From: an uncultured Candidatus Melainabacteria bacterium
GTDB lineage: Bacteria; Cyanobacteriota; Vampirovibrionia; Gastranaerophilales; Gastranaerophilaceae
Assembly: GCA_934777245.1 (NCBI GenBank)
Contig: CAKVND010000015.1
Coordinates: 1 to 37,547, forward strand
Length of the DNA stretch: 37,547 nt
Direction: 5' to 3'
The notes beneath the pieces are model-generated. The model did no database searches. It saw only the letters and a program-made list of their open reading frames with translations, and was not told where the DNA came from. Below are positions 7,995 to 15,691 of this stretch, one piece after another. The number at the start of each line of letters is the position of its first letter. The first letter of the stretch is position 1. A program made the translations under genes and the position numbers.

Positions 7995-9716
7995 TTATTC
8001 AGAACAATATTTGTAATATTGTTCAATAAAATCTAATACAAAACTTTTATTATCCCAATGTTTACAAACGGAATTCCATAATTCTTTGCCATTTTTTGTT
8101 GCACTAAATAACGGTGATTCAAATTGATATTTGTATTTATCAATTGCTCGTAGCGATTGTATATTAACAGCTTCTTCTAAATCTTTAAAAGTAAATTTAA
8201 GATTTAAAACTTTTTGTTTAAATTCATCATTTTCAATTCTATCAAAAGCGTAATCAAAATCTCTTTTGTATTCTAAATCCTTTCCTTTTAGTAATTCTAA
8301 CAAATCATCATCTTCTGCATTCAAGATTTTTTCTATTGCAGAAATTCTATTTCCATCTGTTTTGTTATAAGAAAGATTTTTTAGTGATTTTAACAATTTT
8401 ATAACTTCTTGTTTTTCTTCTGACGTAGCATTTTCTAATAAATAATCTATTACATTAGGAATAAAATTTGTTGAATTTAAGTATGCACCTTGTGAAGTTT
8501 TAACTTTACTTGATGTTAAAATATCTTGAATTTCAGTAAAAGTTTCGTCATGTTTTTGTTGTACAGATTGCTTTTCGAGCTTGTTCTTTTTGTTCAAAGC
8601 TTCATATTTTAACAACTCTTTTACAAATTCTTGCTTATCTCTTCCTGTTGCAATTACTAATGCTGTATCGCCATATTTATCTTGAATATCTATATCAATA
8701 TTTGGATGTTGCAACAATGCTTTAAAAATTTCCAAATTATTATCATAAATTGCACGAATTAAAGGAGAGTTGTCGTCGTTATTCTGAATATTTGGATTAA
8801 TATTAGGAAGTTTCAACAACTTTTTCACAAGTTCAATTCTTTCCCTGCGAACGGCTGTGTACAATGGAGTATCACCGTCTTCATCTTGAATATTTGGGTC
8901 AATATTCGGATGTTGTAATAATTCATTAATAATTTCCGTATTATTATCACCGATAGCCTTCATTAAAGGTGAATTGTTATCTTTATTTTTAATATTTGGA
9001 TTAATATTGGGAAGTTTCAACAATTCTTTTACAAGTTCAATTCTTTCCCTGCGAACGGCTGTGTACAATGGAGTATCACCGTCTTCATCTTGAATATTTG
9101 GGTCAATACTTGGGTGTTGTAATAATTCATTTATAATTTCCATATTATTATTACCGATAGCCTTAATTAAAGGTGAATTGTCCCCATTATTCTTAATATT
9201 TGGGTTGATTTTAGGATGTTTTAACAACTCTTTTACAGCATCAAGTCTTTCACTGCGTACTGCCGTATACAGAGGAGTATCACCCTCTTTATCTTGGATA
9301 TTTGGGTCAATATCAGGATGCTTTAATAATTCTTTTATAGCATCAATATTTTTATCTCCAACAGCAATTCCTAATGCGGTATTTCCATTTTCTAACTGAA
9401 AATTAGGATCAACATCAGAAAGTTGTAATAGAACCTTTGCATTCTCTAAGTTGAAATTACTAATCGCATTTATTAAGCTTCTACTTTTTTTATCATCATA
9501 TAAGCCTACTAAGCCAAAAACGCTAGCAGTTAATAGCCCTTCAACAGGGCTATTTGTATTAATTATACTTTTATTTTGTAGAGTTTTTTGTTTCTCAAAT
9601 TTATCAACATTTGTTGCACCTGTGATTATTGCTGAGGCAAAAACCATAGGCATTATGACTTTTTTATGTAATTTCTGAAAATTGTTGTTTGTAAGGTGTA
9701 TGTTTTTAATTATCAT
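7995..9716 (-). CDS. Ankyrin-repeat protein with C-terminal module shared with paralogues A and B
   Basis: The 573-residue product starts MIIKNIHLTNNNFQKL, then has hydrophobic stretches (about 20-34 and 58-72). About nine ankyrin repeats fill residues 76-375, many ending in a P-x-I-x-P-N-I-Q-D/N signature. Residues about 416-540 match the module of the plus-strand paralogues: SYNKTDGNRISAIEKILN against DYKQVDSNGISVIEKIIN, and FESPLF against FKSPFF. AAGGAAA lies before the ATG. It follows the radical SAM gene by 12 bp, so the two are probably co-transcribed. Ankyrin repeats bind protein partners; the target here is unknown. A secreted or surface effector is possible but unproven. Confidence 0.88.
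   Translation of the reverse strand: MIIKNIHLTNNNFQKLHKKVIMPMVFASAIITGATNVDKFEKQKTLQNKSIINTNSPVEGLLTASVFGLVGLYDDKKSRSLINAISNFNLENAKVLLQLSDVDPNFQLENGNTALGIAVGDKNIDAIKELLKHPDIDPNIQDKEGDTPLYTAVRSERLDAVKELLKHPKINPNIKNNGDNSPLIKAIGNNNMEIINELLQHPSIDPNIQDEDGDTPLYTAVRRERIELVKELLKLPNINPNIKNKDNNSPLMKAIGDNNTEIINELLQHPNIDPNIQDEDGDTPLYTAVRRERIELVKKLLKLPNINPNIQNNDDNSPLIRAIYDNNLEIFKALLQHPNIDIDIQDKYGDTALVIATGRDKQEFVKELLKYEALNKKNKLEKQSVQQKHDETFTEIQDILTSSKVKTSQGAYLNSTNFIPNVIDYLLENATSEEKQEVIKLLKSLKNLSYNKTDGNRISAIEKILNAEDDDLLELLKGKDLEYKRDFDYAFDRIENDEFKQKVLNLKFTFKDLEEAVNIQSLRAIDKYKYQFESPLFSATKNGKELWNSVCKHWDNKSFVLDFIEQYYKYCSE
8800..9310 (-). repeat. 204-bp tandem repeats inside the ankyrin array
   Basis: Matching blocks start at 8841, 9045 and 9249, an exact 204-bp step equal to two ankyrin units of 34 residues. 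The 8841 and 9045 copies are almost identical at DNA level, and the 9249 copy is more diverged. The unit of expansion was therefore a pair of repeats. Confidence 0.8.
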
Positions 9717-9728
9717 TTCATTTTTTCC

Positions 9729-10940
9729 TTATTCTAAATCAATATCACTAAAAACAGGAGTTGTTGGTTTTTTATTTTCATAATTTAGCTGAATTTTTGT
9801 AGGAAGTGTAAGTTCAATTGGTGCAGAAATATGATCAACTTTAGATGCAGGCATTGTAGTATACACGTTACCATTAATATCAATACATTTTAACGCTCCA
9901 TCTCGGAGTTTTTCGAACTTTTCTTGCTCACTCAGGGCTTCCCATTCGATAGCTTCATCAATAAGCTGTTGTTGCTCTAAAAAGTTCGTTTCAGCTCTAA
10001 AGAATCTACGTCCGCGTCCACTAGCTTCTATAAGATGTGATTTATCAAATTGCGTAAGTTGTTCAGGTTTTAGCATTGGAATATCATCTAATTTTGAACC
10101 AACCATTTTTCTTAATTTTGCATAAATTTCTTCATAAAGTTGTTTCATTGCTTTTTCGTCAACAAGTTCATTACCTTCCGTGCTTGGCGCATGACGATAT
10201 ATTATATGAGCTTTATTGTTTGTAAATGCATTTAAGAAAGTTGCTAAAGTATTTGCCATTCTTGAAGTATAGACATTTCTAAAGAAATCCGCTTTATCTT
10301 GGTTATGGTCTTTAAGAGCTTCTCTAGATTTTTCCAGAATTCCTACAAATGGATTTATAGAAATATCTACAGATTCAACCATAGATGGATTTTTTTGTAT
10401 AGCATTCGCCAATTCTTCGGATGCTTTTTGGGCGTAGCTAGAACCTTTATTCCAACCAGAAGTTACAAATAATACTGGAATATTTAATTTATCATAAATT
10501 CCTTTGATAGCTTCAACAACACTGTGTTTTCTGTCTTTGCCTGAAATAGGGAAATCAGATGGATTAGAATCATCAACAATGCTTAAATACTTGTTTCCAT
10601 TAAAGACATTAAAACCTAAACGCTCATTAAGAGTTTTAAATCCATCTAAAAAGCGCTCTAAATCTTCAAATAAAATGCTTCTACTATCTTCATTTTTTGC
10701 ATCTTTCAAACAATGAGAACAACCAACTGTGCACCCTCTAAATAGATTCAATGTCTCAAATCTTTTCGTAATAAAACTAATTGCGTCCATCGTTAACGGT
10801 TTTTCACCATTAAACAAACAAATATCACTTTGCACACCTTCTAAATTCTGCAGATTTAATTTTGTTAAAGGATATTTGCCATCTTTAATAGAGTTAGGAA
10901 TTTTATTAATATGTGTATTAATGTTAGATATAGATTTCAT
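9729..10940 (-). CDS. Radical SAM protein of unknown substrate
   Basis: C70, C74 and C77 in RGCTVGCSHC form the CX3CX2C motif that holds the SAM-binding 4Fe-4S cluster. The 403-residue length and later strand-helix pattern (VLFVTSGWNKGS, VDISINPF) fit a partial TIM barrel, but I see no SPASM or twitch cysteine cluster at the C-terminus. The last residues are TTPVFSDIDLE, echoed in the GNAT-like protein at 20297. No Shine-Dalgarno site precedes the ATG. It is the first gene of a two-gene unit with the ankyrin protein 12 bp downstream, which makes that protein or its partners a candidate substrate (inference). It could equally be a metabolic radical SAM enzyme. Confidence 0.8.
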   Translation of the reverse strand: MKSISNINTHINKIPNSIKDGKYPLTKLNLQNLEGVQSDICLFNGEKPLTMDAISFITKRFETLNLFRGCTVGCSHCLKDAKNEDSRSILFEDLERFLDGFKTLNERLGFNVFNGNKYLSIVDDSNPSDFPISGKDRKHSVVEAIKGIYDKLNIPVLFVTSGWNKGSSYAQKASEELANAIQKNPSMVESVDISINPFVGILEKSREALKDHNQDKADFFRNVYTSRMANTLATFLNAFTNNKAHIIYRHAPSTEGNELVDEKAMKQLYEEIYAKLRKMVGSKLDDIPMLKPEQLTQFDKSHLIEASGRGRRFFRAETNFLEQQQLIDEAIEWEALSEQEKFEKLRDGALKCIDINGNVYTTMPASKVDHISAPIELTLPTKIQLNYENKKPTTPVFSDIDLE

Positions 10941-10992
10941 TATGTATATAAAAAAGTGTAAAAAAAATTTTTGCTACTTATTAAAACTATCA

Positions 10993-11020
10993 AATATAAA
11001 AACAAAATTCCTCTTAACAA
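10993..11020 (-). promoter_or_regulatory. Possible promoter of the radical SAM-ankyrin unit
   Basis: On the minus strand TTGTTA (11020-11015) is followed after 16 bases by TATATT (10998-10993). The expected leader is about 45 nt. The match is moderate in very AT-rich sequence. Confidence 0.3.
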
Positions 11021-11220
11021 TATTCTAAAATCTTGGAATATTGGAAATGGACGTTTTTTACATAATTTGCTAACTGGTTTGACATTTTGTTAATATGCTT
11101 ATTTAAAATATATGTTTTGTTTTGGATTAACCGAATTTACCGCAGAAACCGATATAATATGTTGTATTCAGGTCAAATGCTAAAATATTCTAAAATCAAC
11201 AAAACTAAATTAGATTATTT

Positions 11221-11370
11221 GGGTACGCATAGTCCTTAATTTCGCTACAATTTTGCAAAGCAAAATTACCGCTCAATCGGACTTAATGCTCTTACGAGTT
11301 TCGCAACACAGTTGCTCACTCTACCAAAAATCCACCAGTCCCTTTTTAGTCCATTTTGGGACTAAATTGA
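11221..11370. other. Structured non-coding stretch beside tRNA-Ser
   Basis: Between the radical SAM gene and the tRNA there is no credible gene, but several inverted repeats. AATTTTGC-aaa-GCAAAATT lies at 11249-11267, and TTTAGTCC-attttg-GGACTAAA at 11345-11366. AGTCC (11231-11235) can pair with GGACT (11279-11283) around the first hairpin. A TTGACA at about 11079 could start a plus-strand transcript. It matches no RNA family I know. Confidence 0.4.
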
Positions 11371-11407
11371 GCTGTTTTTGAAAATTTTGAACCCCTAAAA
11401 ACGCACT

Positions 11408-11432
11408 AAAAAAGAGCCTTTTCAGGCTCTTT
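11408..11432 (-). terminator. Terminator after tRNA-Ser
   Basis: On the minus strand AAAGAGCC, a 6-nt loop and GGCTCTTT form an 8-bp stem that runs directly into a T-run. Confidence 0.85.
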
Positions 11433-11437
11433 CTAAA

Positions 11438-11527
11438 TGGAGGAGGAGGTGGGATTCGAACCCACGGTACGCTCGCACGTACGACGGTTTTCAAGACCGC
11501 TCCAATCAACCGCTCTGGCACTCCTCC
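11438..11527 (-). tRNA. tRNA-Ser(UGA)
   Basis: This is a class II tRNA. The acceptor GGAGGAG (11527-11521) pairs with CTCCTCC (11448-11442). The anticodon loop CTTGAAA gives anticodon UGA. The long variable arm has the stem GTACG/CGTAC, and the T arm is GTGGG-TTCGAAT-CCCAC. CCA is encoded at 11440-11438. The base before CCA (11441) reads U, whereas serine tRNAs usually carry G there. Confidence 0.95.
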
Positions 11528-11553
11528 AAAGATTTTTAATTGGTAACAAATTA

Positions 11554-11582
11554 ATTCTACACAAAAAAAAATTGATTGTAAA
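11554..11582 (-). promoter_or_regulatory. Promoter of tRNA-Ser
   Basis: On the minus strand TTTACA (11582-11577), 17 bases, then TAGAAT (11559-11554). The start would fall about 20 bases before the mature tRNA. Confidence 0.55.
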
Positions 11583-11649
11583 GGGGGTATTTTATATTTT
11601 ATGAAAATTTTAGGTTTGAGCTATAATTATATAAAAAAAGAGGTTTATA

Positions 11650-12258
11650 ATGTTCGATTATTTTAAAGGTTACATTACAGATAAAAGACGCACTTCCAAG
11701 GGTGTATTTATTACAATTGAAACTGCAAATACCGGCTATCTTTTAGAAGTAATTGACCGTGATTTCATGCAAATTACAACTAATGAGCATGCTATTCAAA
11801 AAATTTATTCGCATCTAACACACAGAGAAGATGCAATGACGCTATATGGATTTACAAATAAAGAAACGCGAGACATTTTCCAAATCTTACTTTCAGTATC
11901 AGGTGTTGGAGCAAAAATGGCAATAGCGCTTCTTAACGAATTTGATGCATGCGATTTAATTTCACTTGTAATTGATGGAAATTTTAAAGAATTAACAAAA
12001 GCAAAAGGTGTAGGTCCAAAGCTTGCACAAAAAATAATTCTTGAACTAAAAGATAAATTAATAAAAACAGAACTTCCAAAAACATCATCTTCGCTTCCTA
12101 TTTCTCAAGCCTTTGAAGATACTCAAGCCGTATTATTATCACTGGGATATGAAGACAAAGAAATTGAAGATGCGATAAAGAAAATAATACCTACAATCGA
12201 AGATAATTCTAATTCTGAAGAAGTTTTAAGAAAAGCTTTAACAGTTTTATCAATGTAA
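11650..12258 (+). CDS. ruvA: Holliday junction branch migration protein RuvA
   Basis: RuvA tetramers bind four-way DNA junctions and load the RuvB motor during recombinational repair. The 202-residue length is normal. The N-terminal OB-fold domain (about 1-64) is followed by two helix-hairpin-helix motifs, VSGVGAKMA (about 78-86) and AKGVGPKLAQ (about 113-122). The C-terminal RuvB-contact helices are at about 148-202 (AVLLSLGYEDKEIEDAI). GAGGT lies 7-8 bases before the ATG, and TATAAT at 11622-11627 is a likely -10 box. No ruvB or ruvC is next to it; the next gene is an acyl-CoA synthetase with its own promoter. Confidence 0.95.
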   Translation: MFDYFKGYITDKRRTSKGVFITIETANTGYLLEVIDRDFMQITTNEHAIQKIYSHLTHREDAMTLYGFTNKETRDIFQILLSVSGVGAKMAIALLNEFDACDLISLVIDGNFKELTKAKGVGPKLAQKIILELKDKLIKTELPKTSSSLPISQAFEDTQAVLLSLGYEDKEIEDAIKKIIPTIEDNSNSEEVLRKALTVLSM

Positions 12259-12303
12259 TTATATAAAGTTTTATTAAGAATCATAGTCTGTTTTTATATG
12301 ATT

Positions 12304-12312
12304 TGGTATAAT
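12304..12312 (+). promoter_or_regulatory. Extended -10 promoter of acyl-CoA synthetase
   Basis: TGGTATAAT is a perfect extended -10 element with a poor -35 box, as such promoters allow. The leader would be about 30 nt and contains a strong AGGAGG. Confidence 0.5.
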
Positions 12313-12348
12313 ACTTATATCTAAGAGGCTAATGGTCAGGAGGGATGT

Positions 12349-14025
12349 ATGAAGGAACGTGAAAGCAACGTATTGTCGTTATTAGAAGATAGAACAAACC
12401 ATTATTCACGCAAAATTGCTTTGGGCATGAAAACTCAATTTGGTTGGAAAGAGCTTACTTATGACGGTTTAGGTTTAATGTCACGTAGACTCGCTGCTTA
12501 TTTAATGAACGATTTAGGACTTCAAAAAGGCGAAAAGCTTGCCATTCTTTCAGAATCTAAACCTGAATACGGAGCTTGCGTTTTTGCATCTGTAATTTCA
12601 GGTTTAATCACAGTTCCTTTGGATATTAAGTTAACAAAATATGAACTTCAATCAATCCTTTCAGACTGCTTGCCTTCAGTAATGCTTGTTTCACAATCTT
12701 ATATTGATAAAGCTTTAGAATTACAAAAAATGCTACCGTCTTTAAAACACATTATTGTTATGGATGAGCACCCTGTAAATGATGATTTACAAAGTATTTA
12801 TACAATTCCAAATAACTATACTTGCAAATGGCATCACCGTTCAAGAAAATCAACCGTATTTATTATATACACATCAGGTACAACCGGCAAACCAAAAGGC
12901 GTTGAAACAACATTTGGAAATATGCTTGCGCAATTGAACGATTTAAAGGTTGCATTTGACAAAATTCTGCCACCAAAAGGCGATGTTAGAATTTTATCAA
13001 TTCTTCCAATGAACCATTTGTTTGAAATGACAGTTGGATTTACAACTTTCTTAAACTTAGGTTTTTCTGTGTATTATACGCATAATTTGAAGCCAAAAGA
13101 TATTTTGAACATTATGCGCGATAGAAAAATTAATTTCATGATTGTTGTTCCAGCATTTTTGAAGTTGCTTAAAACAGGCTTGGAAGCTGAAATGAAGAAT
13201 ACTTCTAAATTCTCGCAGAAAATGTTTCCAATTCTTTATCATTTCGCAAAATTCGTTCCATTCATTTGGATGAAAAAGATTATGTTTAGAAAAATACATA
13301 ACTGTTTTGGCGGTGCTTTCAAAGGTTGTATGTCTGGCGGTGCGCCACTTGACATAAGTGTTGCAAAATTCTTTCAAAGAGTTGGCATTCAAGTATACGA
13401 AGTTTACGGTTTAACAGAAACAAGTCCTATCGCAACTATTAATATTGAACGTAATAGAGATTTGCGCTCTGTTGGTAAACCATTACCAAGCTATGAAGCA
13501 AAAATTGACAAAGAATCCGGTGAATTGCTTTTAAAAGGCCCGTCCGTAATGAAGGGATATCACAATCAACCTGAACTTACTGCACAAGCAATTGATGAAG
13601 AGGGTTGGTTTCATACAGGTGACAAAGCCAGAATTGACGACAAAGGTAGAGTTTATATTACAGGTCGTCTAAAAAATATGATTGTATTATCAGGTGGTAA
13701 AAAGGTATTCCCTGAAGAAGTTGAATCAGTTTTAGAAAAAAGCGATTTATTTGCAGAAGTTTGTGTGTTTGGCGTTGCTCGTGAAGGTGGCGCAAAAGAC
13801 GGCACAGAAGATATTGCAGCTGTTGTTGTTCCAACCGAAGAACTTAAAGCAAAATATGATGATGCGACTTTAGACAAAATAATGAAAGACGAAGTTAAGC
13901 GACTATCTCAGCGTTTAACGCCTTACAAACGACCAATTAATATAAATGTTCTTAAACAAGCTTTGCCTAGAACTAAAAAAGCGACGGTTCAAAGAAATAA
14001 GGTTAAAGAATTAATACAAGCGTAA
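12349..14025 (+). CDS. AMP-forming acyl-CoA (or acyl-ACP) synthetase
   Basis: The enzyme should activate a fatty acid through an acyl-adenylate and transfer it to CoA or acyl carrier protein. All ANL-superfamily motifs are visible: the phosphate loop YTSGTTGKPKG (174-184), YGLTETSP (353-360), GWFHTGD (419-425), the hinge YITGRLKN (436-443) and a C-terminal Lys-rich RTKKATVQRNK (541-551) holding the adenylation lysine. The length of 558 fits long-chain ligases and the Aas type of Cyanobacteria rather than short-chain acetyl-CoA synthetase. There is no signal peptide. The ribosome binding site CAGGAGGG is strong. It is monocistronic between ruvA and a convergent unknown gene. Chain-length preference cannot be read from the sequence. 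Confidence 0.9.
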   Translation: MKERESNVLSLLEDRTNHYSRKIALGMKTQFGWKELTYDGLGLMSRRLAAYLMNDLGLQKGEKLAILSESKPEYGACVFASVISGLITVPLDIKLTKYELQSILSDCLPSVMLVSQSYIDKALELQKMLPSLKHIIVMDEHPVNDDLQSIYTIPNNYTCKWHHRSRKSTVFIIYTSGTTGKPKGVETTFGNMLAQLNDLKVAFDKILPPKGDVRILSILPMNHLFEMTVGFTTFLNLGFSVYYTHNLKPKDILNIMRDRKINFMIVVPAFLKLLKTGLEAEMKNTSKFSQKMFPILYHFAKFVPFIWMKKIMFRKIHNCFGGAFKGCMSGGAPLDISVAKFFQRVGIQVYEVYGLTETSPIATINIERNRDLRSVGKPLPSYEAKIDKESGELLLKGPSVMKGYHNQPELTAQAIDEEGWFHTGDKARIDDKGRVYITGRLKNMIVLSGGKKVFPEEVESVLEKSDLFAEVCVFGVAREGGAKDGTEDIAAVVVPTEELKAKYDDATLDKIMKDEVKRLSQRLTPYKRPININVLKQALPRTKKATVQRNKVKELIQA

Positions 14026-14112
14026 TTTCAATAGAGTTTTTGCGGATAAAATATTTTTATTAAATTAATTGTAAAAAGCAACTGGCGGAATATTGTATGC
14101 TGTTTAAACACT

Positions 14113-14871
14113 TTATTCAAACATCTTCTGTTTTACATCAACAATCTTCTGAACTCCATCATACCTAATACAAGTTTCCTTATCTGCAGAAACTTTTTTT
14201 ATTTCACTTACTTCGCTCTTTGAATTCAACTTTGCATCCGTAAATATAAATTCACCTTCAGCATCCTCTTTTGCTTCCATATATCTTTGAGGTTTATTAT
14301 TTAAAGTATCAATAATTAAAGTTCTAAACTTTTTCCCATTCGCAGAAAATTCTGTAATACTCGAAACTACACCATCTTCTATTTGAAACATTGTATATTT
14401 ATTATTTAATTTATCATCAAAAACTGTGATATTAACTTTGCCTTCTTCACCTTTTTTTTGCGAGCGTTCAATTTTGCTGATAATTTCCCCTGAAGATCTA
14501 TCTCGCTCTAATATCTGCGTTATCTCACCGGCATCCTTACTCGGAACATAATCTCTGACAATTTCATTATCATACTCTCGTATATAAGCAAGTTGATTAC
14601 TTTTTGTATAAATTCGATCACCATTAATATCTGCAAGTTTAAAACTATAAGGAATTTGCATATCTCGTGGAACAAGTTTTGATAAAGCATCGACTTTAGT
14701 CAAAATTTCAACAGAATCATAGTCGAATTTAGGTTTAATTGATACTTGGTTATAATTAGACAATGCACTAAGAGATGACAATTGAGCCTTCAACCTCAAA
14801 GGATTTGGAGGATTGTCTTGGTTTGCAAGTTCAACCTTTTTATTATATGAAACACTAGATTTAAAACTCAT
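14113..14871 (-). CDS. Unknown soluble protein, probably beta-rich
   Basis: I recognise no family in this 252-residue product. It begins MSFKSSVSYNKK, which contains a short F-K-S reminiscent of the leaders in the left cluster. There is no signal peptide or membrane segment. Residues about 80-250 alternate short polar and hydrophobic stretches with turn-rich D/N/G positions (DINGDRIYTKSNQ, SANGKKFRTLIID), suggesting repeated beta hairpins. No Shine-Dalgarno site precedes the ATG; a good promoter places the transcript start only about 7 bases upstream, so translation may be leaderless or nearly so. It stands alone between convergent and same-strand neighbours. Confidence 0.75.
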   Translation of the reverse strand: MSFKSSVSYNKKVELANQDNPPNPLRLKAQLSSLSALSNYNQVSIKPKFDYDSVEILTKVDALSKLVPRDMQIPYSFKLADINGDRIYTKSNQLAYIREYDNEIVRDYVPSKDAGEITQILERDRSSGEIISKIERSQKKGEEGKVNITVFDDKLNNKYTMFQIEDGVVSSITEFSANGKKFRTLIIDTLNNKPQRYMEAKEDAEGEFIFTDAKLNSKSEVSEIKKVSADKETCIRYDGVQKIVDVKQKMFE

Positions 14872-14884
14872 AGGATCGACAATT

Positions 14885-14913
14885 ATTATACTACAACATT
14901 ACATTTTTAACAA
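14885..14913 (-). promoter_or_regulatory. Promoter giving a near-leaderless mRNA
   Basis: On the minus strand TTGTTA (14913-14908), a 17-base spacer and TATAAT (14890-14885). The start would be near 14878, only about 7 bases before the ATG at 14871. Confidence 0.55.
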
Positions 14914-15017
14914 CCATATAATTATAAAGTATTTTTCTTACAAAAAATTGCCTGAAAATTTTTATCTGTTTACATTTCATTTCTAAAATTTACATTTTTA
15001 ATTTTCAAACATATTGC

Positions 15018-15581
15018 CTATTTAATCTTGTCAAGAACTGCTTGTACGCTTTCTGGCGCTAAACCTACAATATTTTCAAAGCTTCCTTCATATTTATCTA
15101 AATAATTTGGAGGAAGTTCTTGTATTCCATAACTTCCGGCTTTATCAAGCGGATTGAATTCATCTATATAATAATGAATCATCTCATCAGTCCACTCAGT
15201 AAATCTCACATAACTTGTTGTCGATAATAACGCAGCACGATTTGTTTTTGTATTAATACCACAGATAGCCGTCACAACAGAGTGTGTTGCACCAGATAGA
15301 GCTTTTAACATATTAAAAGCTTCTTCTTTGGAATGTGGCTTACCCAAAATTTTATTATGCAAAACAACTACTGTATCAGCAGCAATAACCACTTCACCAT
15401 CTTTTACTCTTCTTACAACGTCTAGACATTTTTGAGTTGCCAAATCCTCTATTTTTTCATATGAAAATATATCATCAGATAATTTTTCATCATAGTTTGA
15501 AGGTATTATTTCAAAATCTAATCCCATATCTTTTAAAATTTGTTTCCTTCTTGGAGAATTTGATGCAAGTATAAGTTTCAT
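15018..15581 (-). CDS. maf: Maf family nucleotide pyrophosphatase
   Basis: Maf proteins hydrolyse dTTP, UTP and modified nucleoside triphosphates to the monophosphate, a house-cleaning role also tied to cell division arrest in some bacteria. The family signature ASNSPRR is at residues 6-12. The later conserved features AADTVV (about 68-73), GKPHSKEEA and KAGSYGIQE (about 146-154) follow in the expected order. The 187-residue length is typical. AGGAT precedes the ATG. It is transcribed divergently from the small gene at 15692, the two sharing a 110-bp promoter region. Confidence 0.95.
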   Translation of the reverse strand: MKLILASNSPRRKQILKDMGLDFEIIPSNYDEKLSDDIFSYEKIEDLATQKCLDVVRRVKDGEVVIAADTVVVLHNKILGKPHSKEEAFNMLKALSGATHSVVTAICGINTKTNRAALLSTTSYVRFTEWTDEMIHYYIDEFNPLDKAGSYGIQELPPNYLDKYEGSFENIVGLAPESVQAVLDKIK

Positions 15582-15616
15582 TAGTTTATATCCTCATAAG
15601 AAAATTTATTAAAATA

Positions 15617-15645
15617 TTGACAGATAATACAAATTAATTTATAAT
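15617..15645 (+). promoter_or_regulatory. Consensus promoter of the 74-residue gene
   Basis: TTGACA (15617-15622), exactly 17 bases, then TATAAT (15640-15645), a full sigma-70 consensus. The inverted repeat listed next overlaps it. Confidence 0.8.
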
Positions 15646-15658
15646 CAATTTGTATTAT
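15624..15658. promoter_or_regulatory. Candidate operator: 12-bp inverted repeat over the -10 box
   Basis: ATAATACAAATT (15624-15635) and AATTTGTATTAT (15647-15658) are perfect complements separated by 11 bases that contain the -10 box. A dimeric repressor bound here would block the promoter. A transcript starting near 15652 would contain only part of the right arm, so an RNA hairpin role is less likely. Confidence 0.55.
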
Positions 15659-15691
15659 TTCTCTATGTATTTTACAATAGAAAGGGTATGT

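Noticed and set aside
8800..9310. Regularly spaced repeats resembling a CRISPR array
   Set aside because: The 204-bp step lies in frame within ankyrin repeats; no short repeat-spacer pattern and no cas genes.
11221..11437. Integration scar or attachment site beside tRNA-Ser
   Set aside because: No duplicated tRNA 3' end and no integrase within the window.
11321..11521. Open frame of 66 codons on the minus strand
   Set aside because: It runs through tRNA-Ser and its terminator; the V-P-W-V-R-I-P-P-P-P-P wording is the well-known translation artefact of a serine tRNA.
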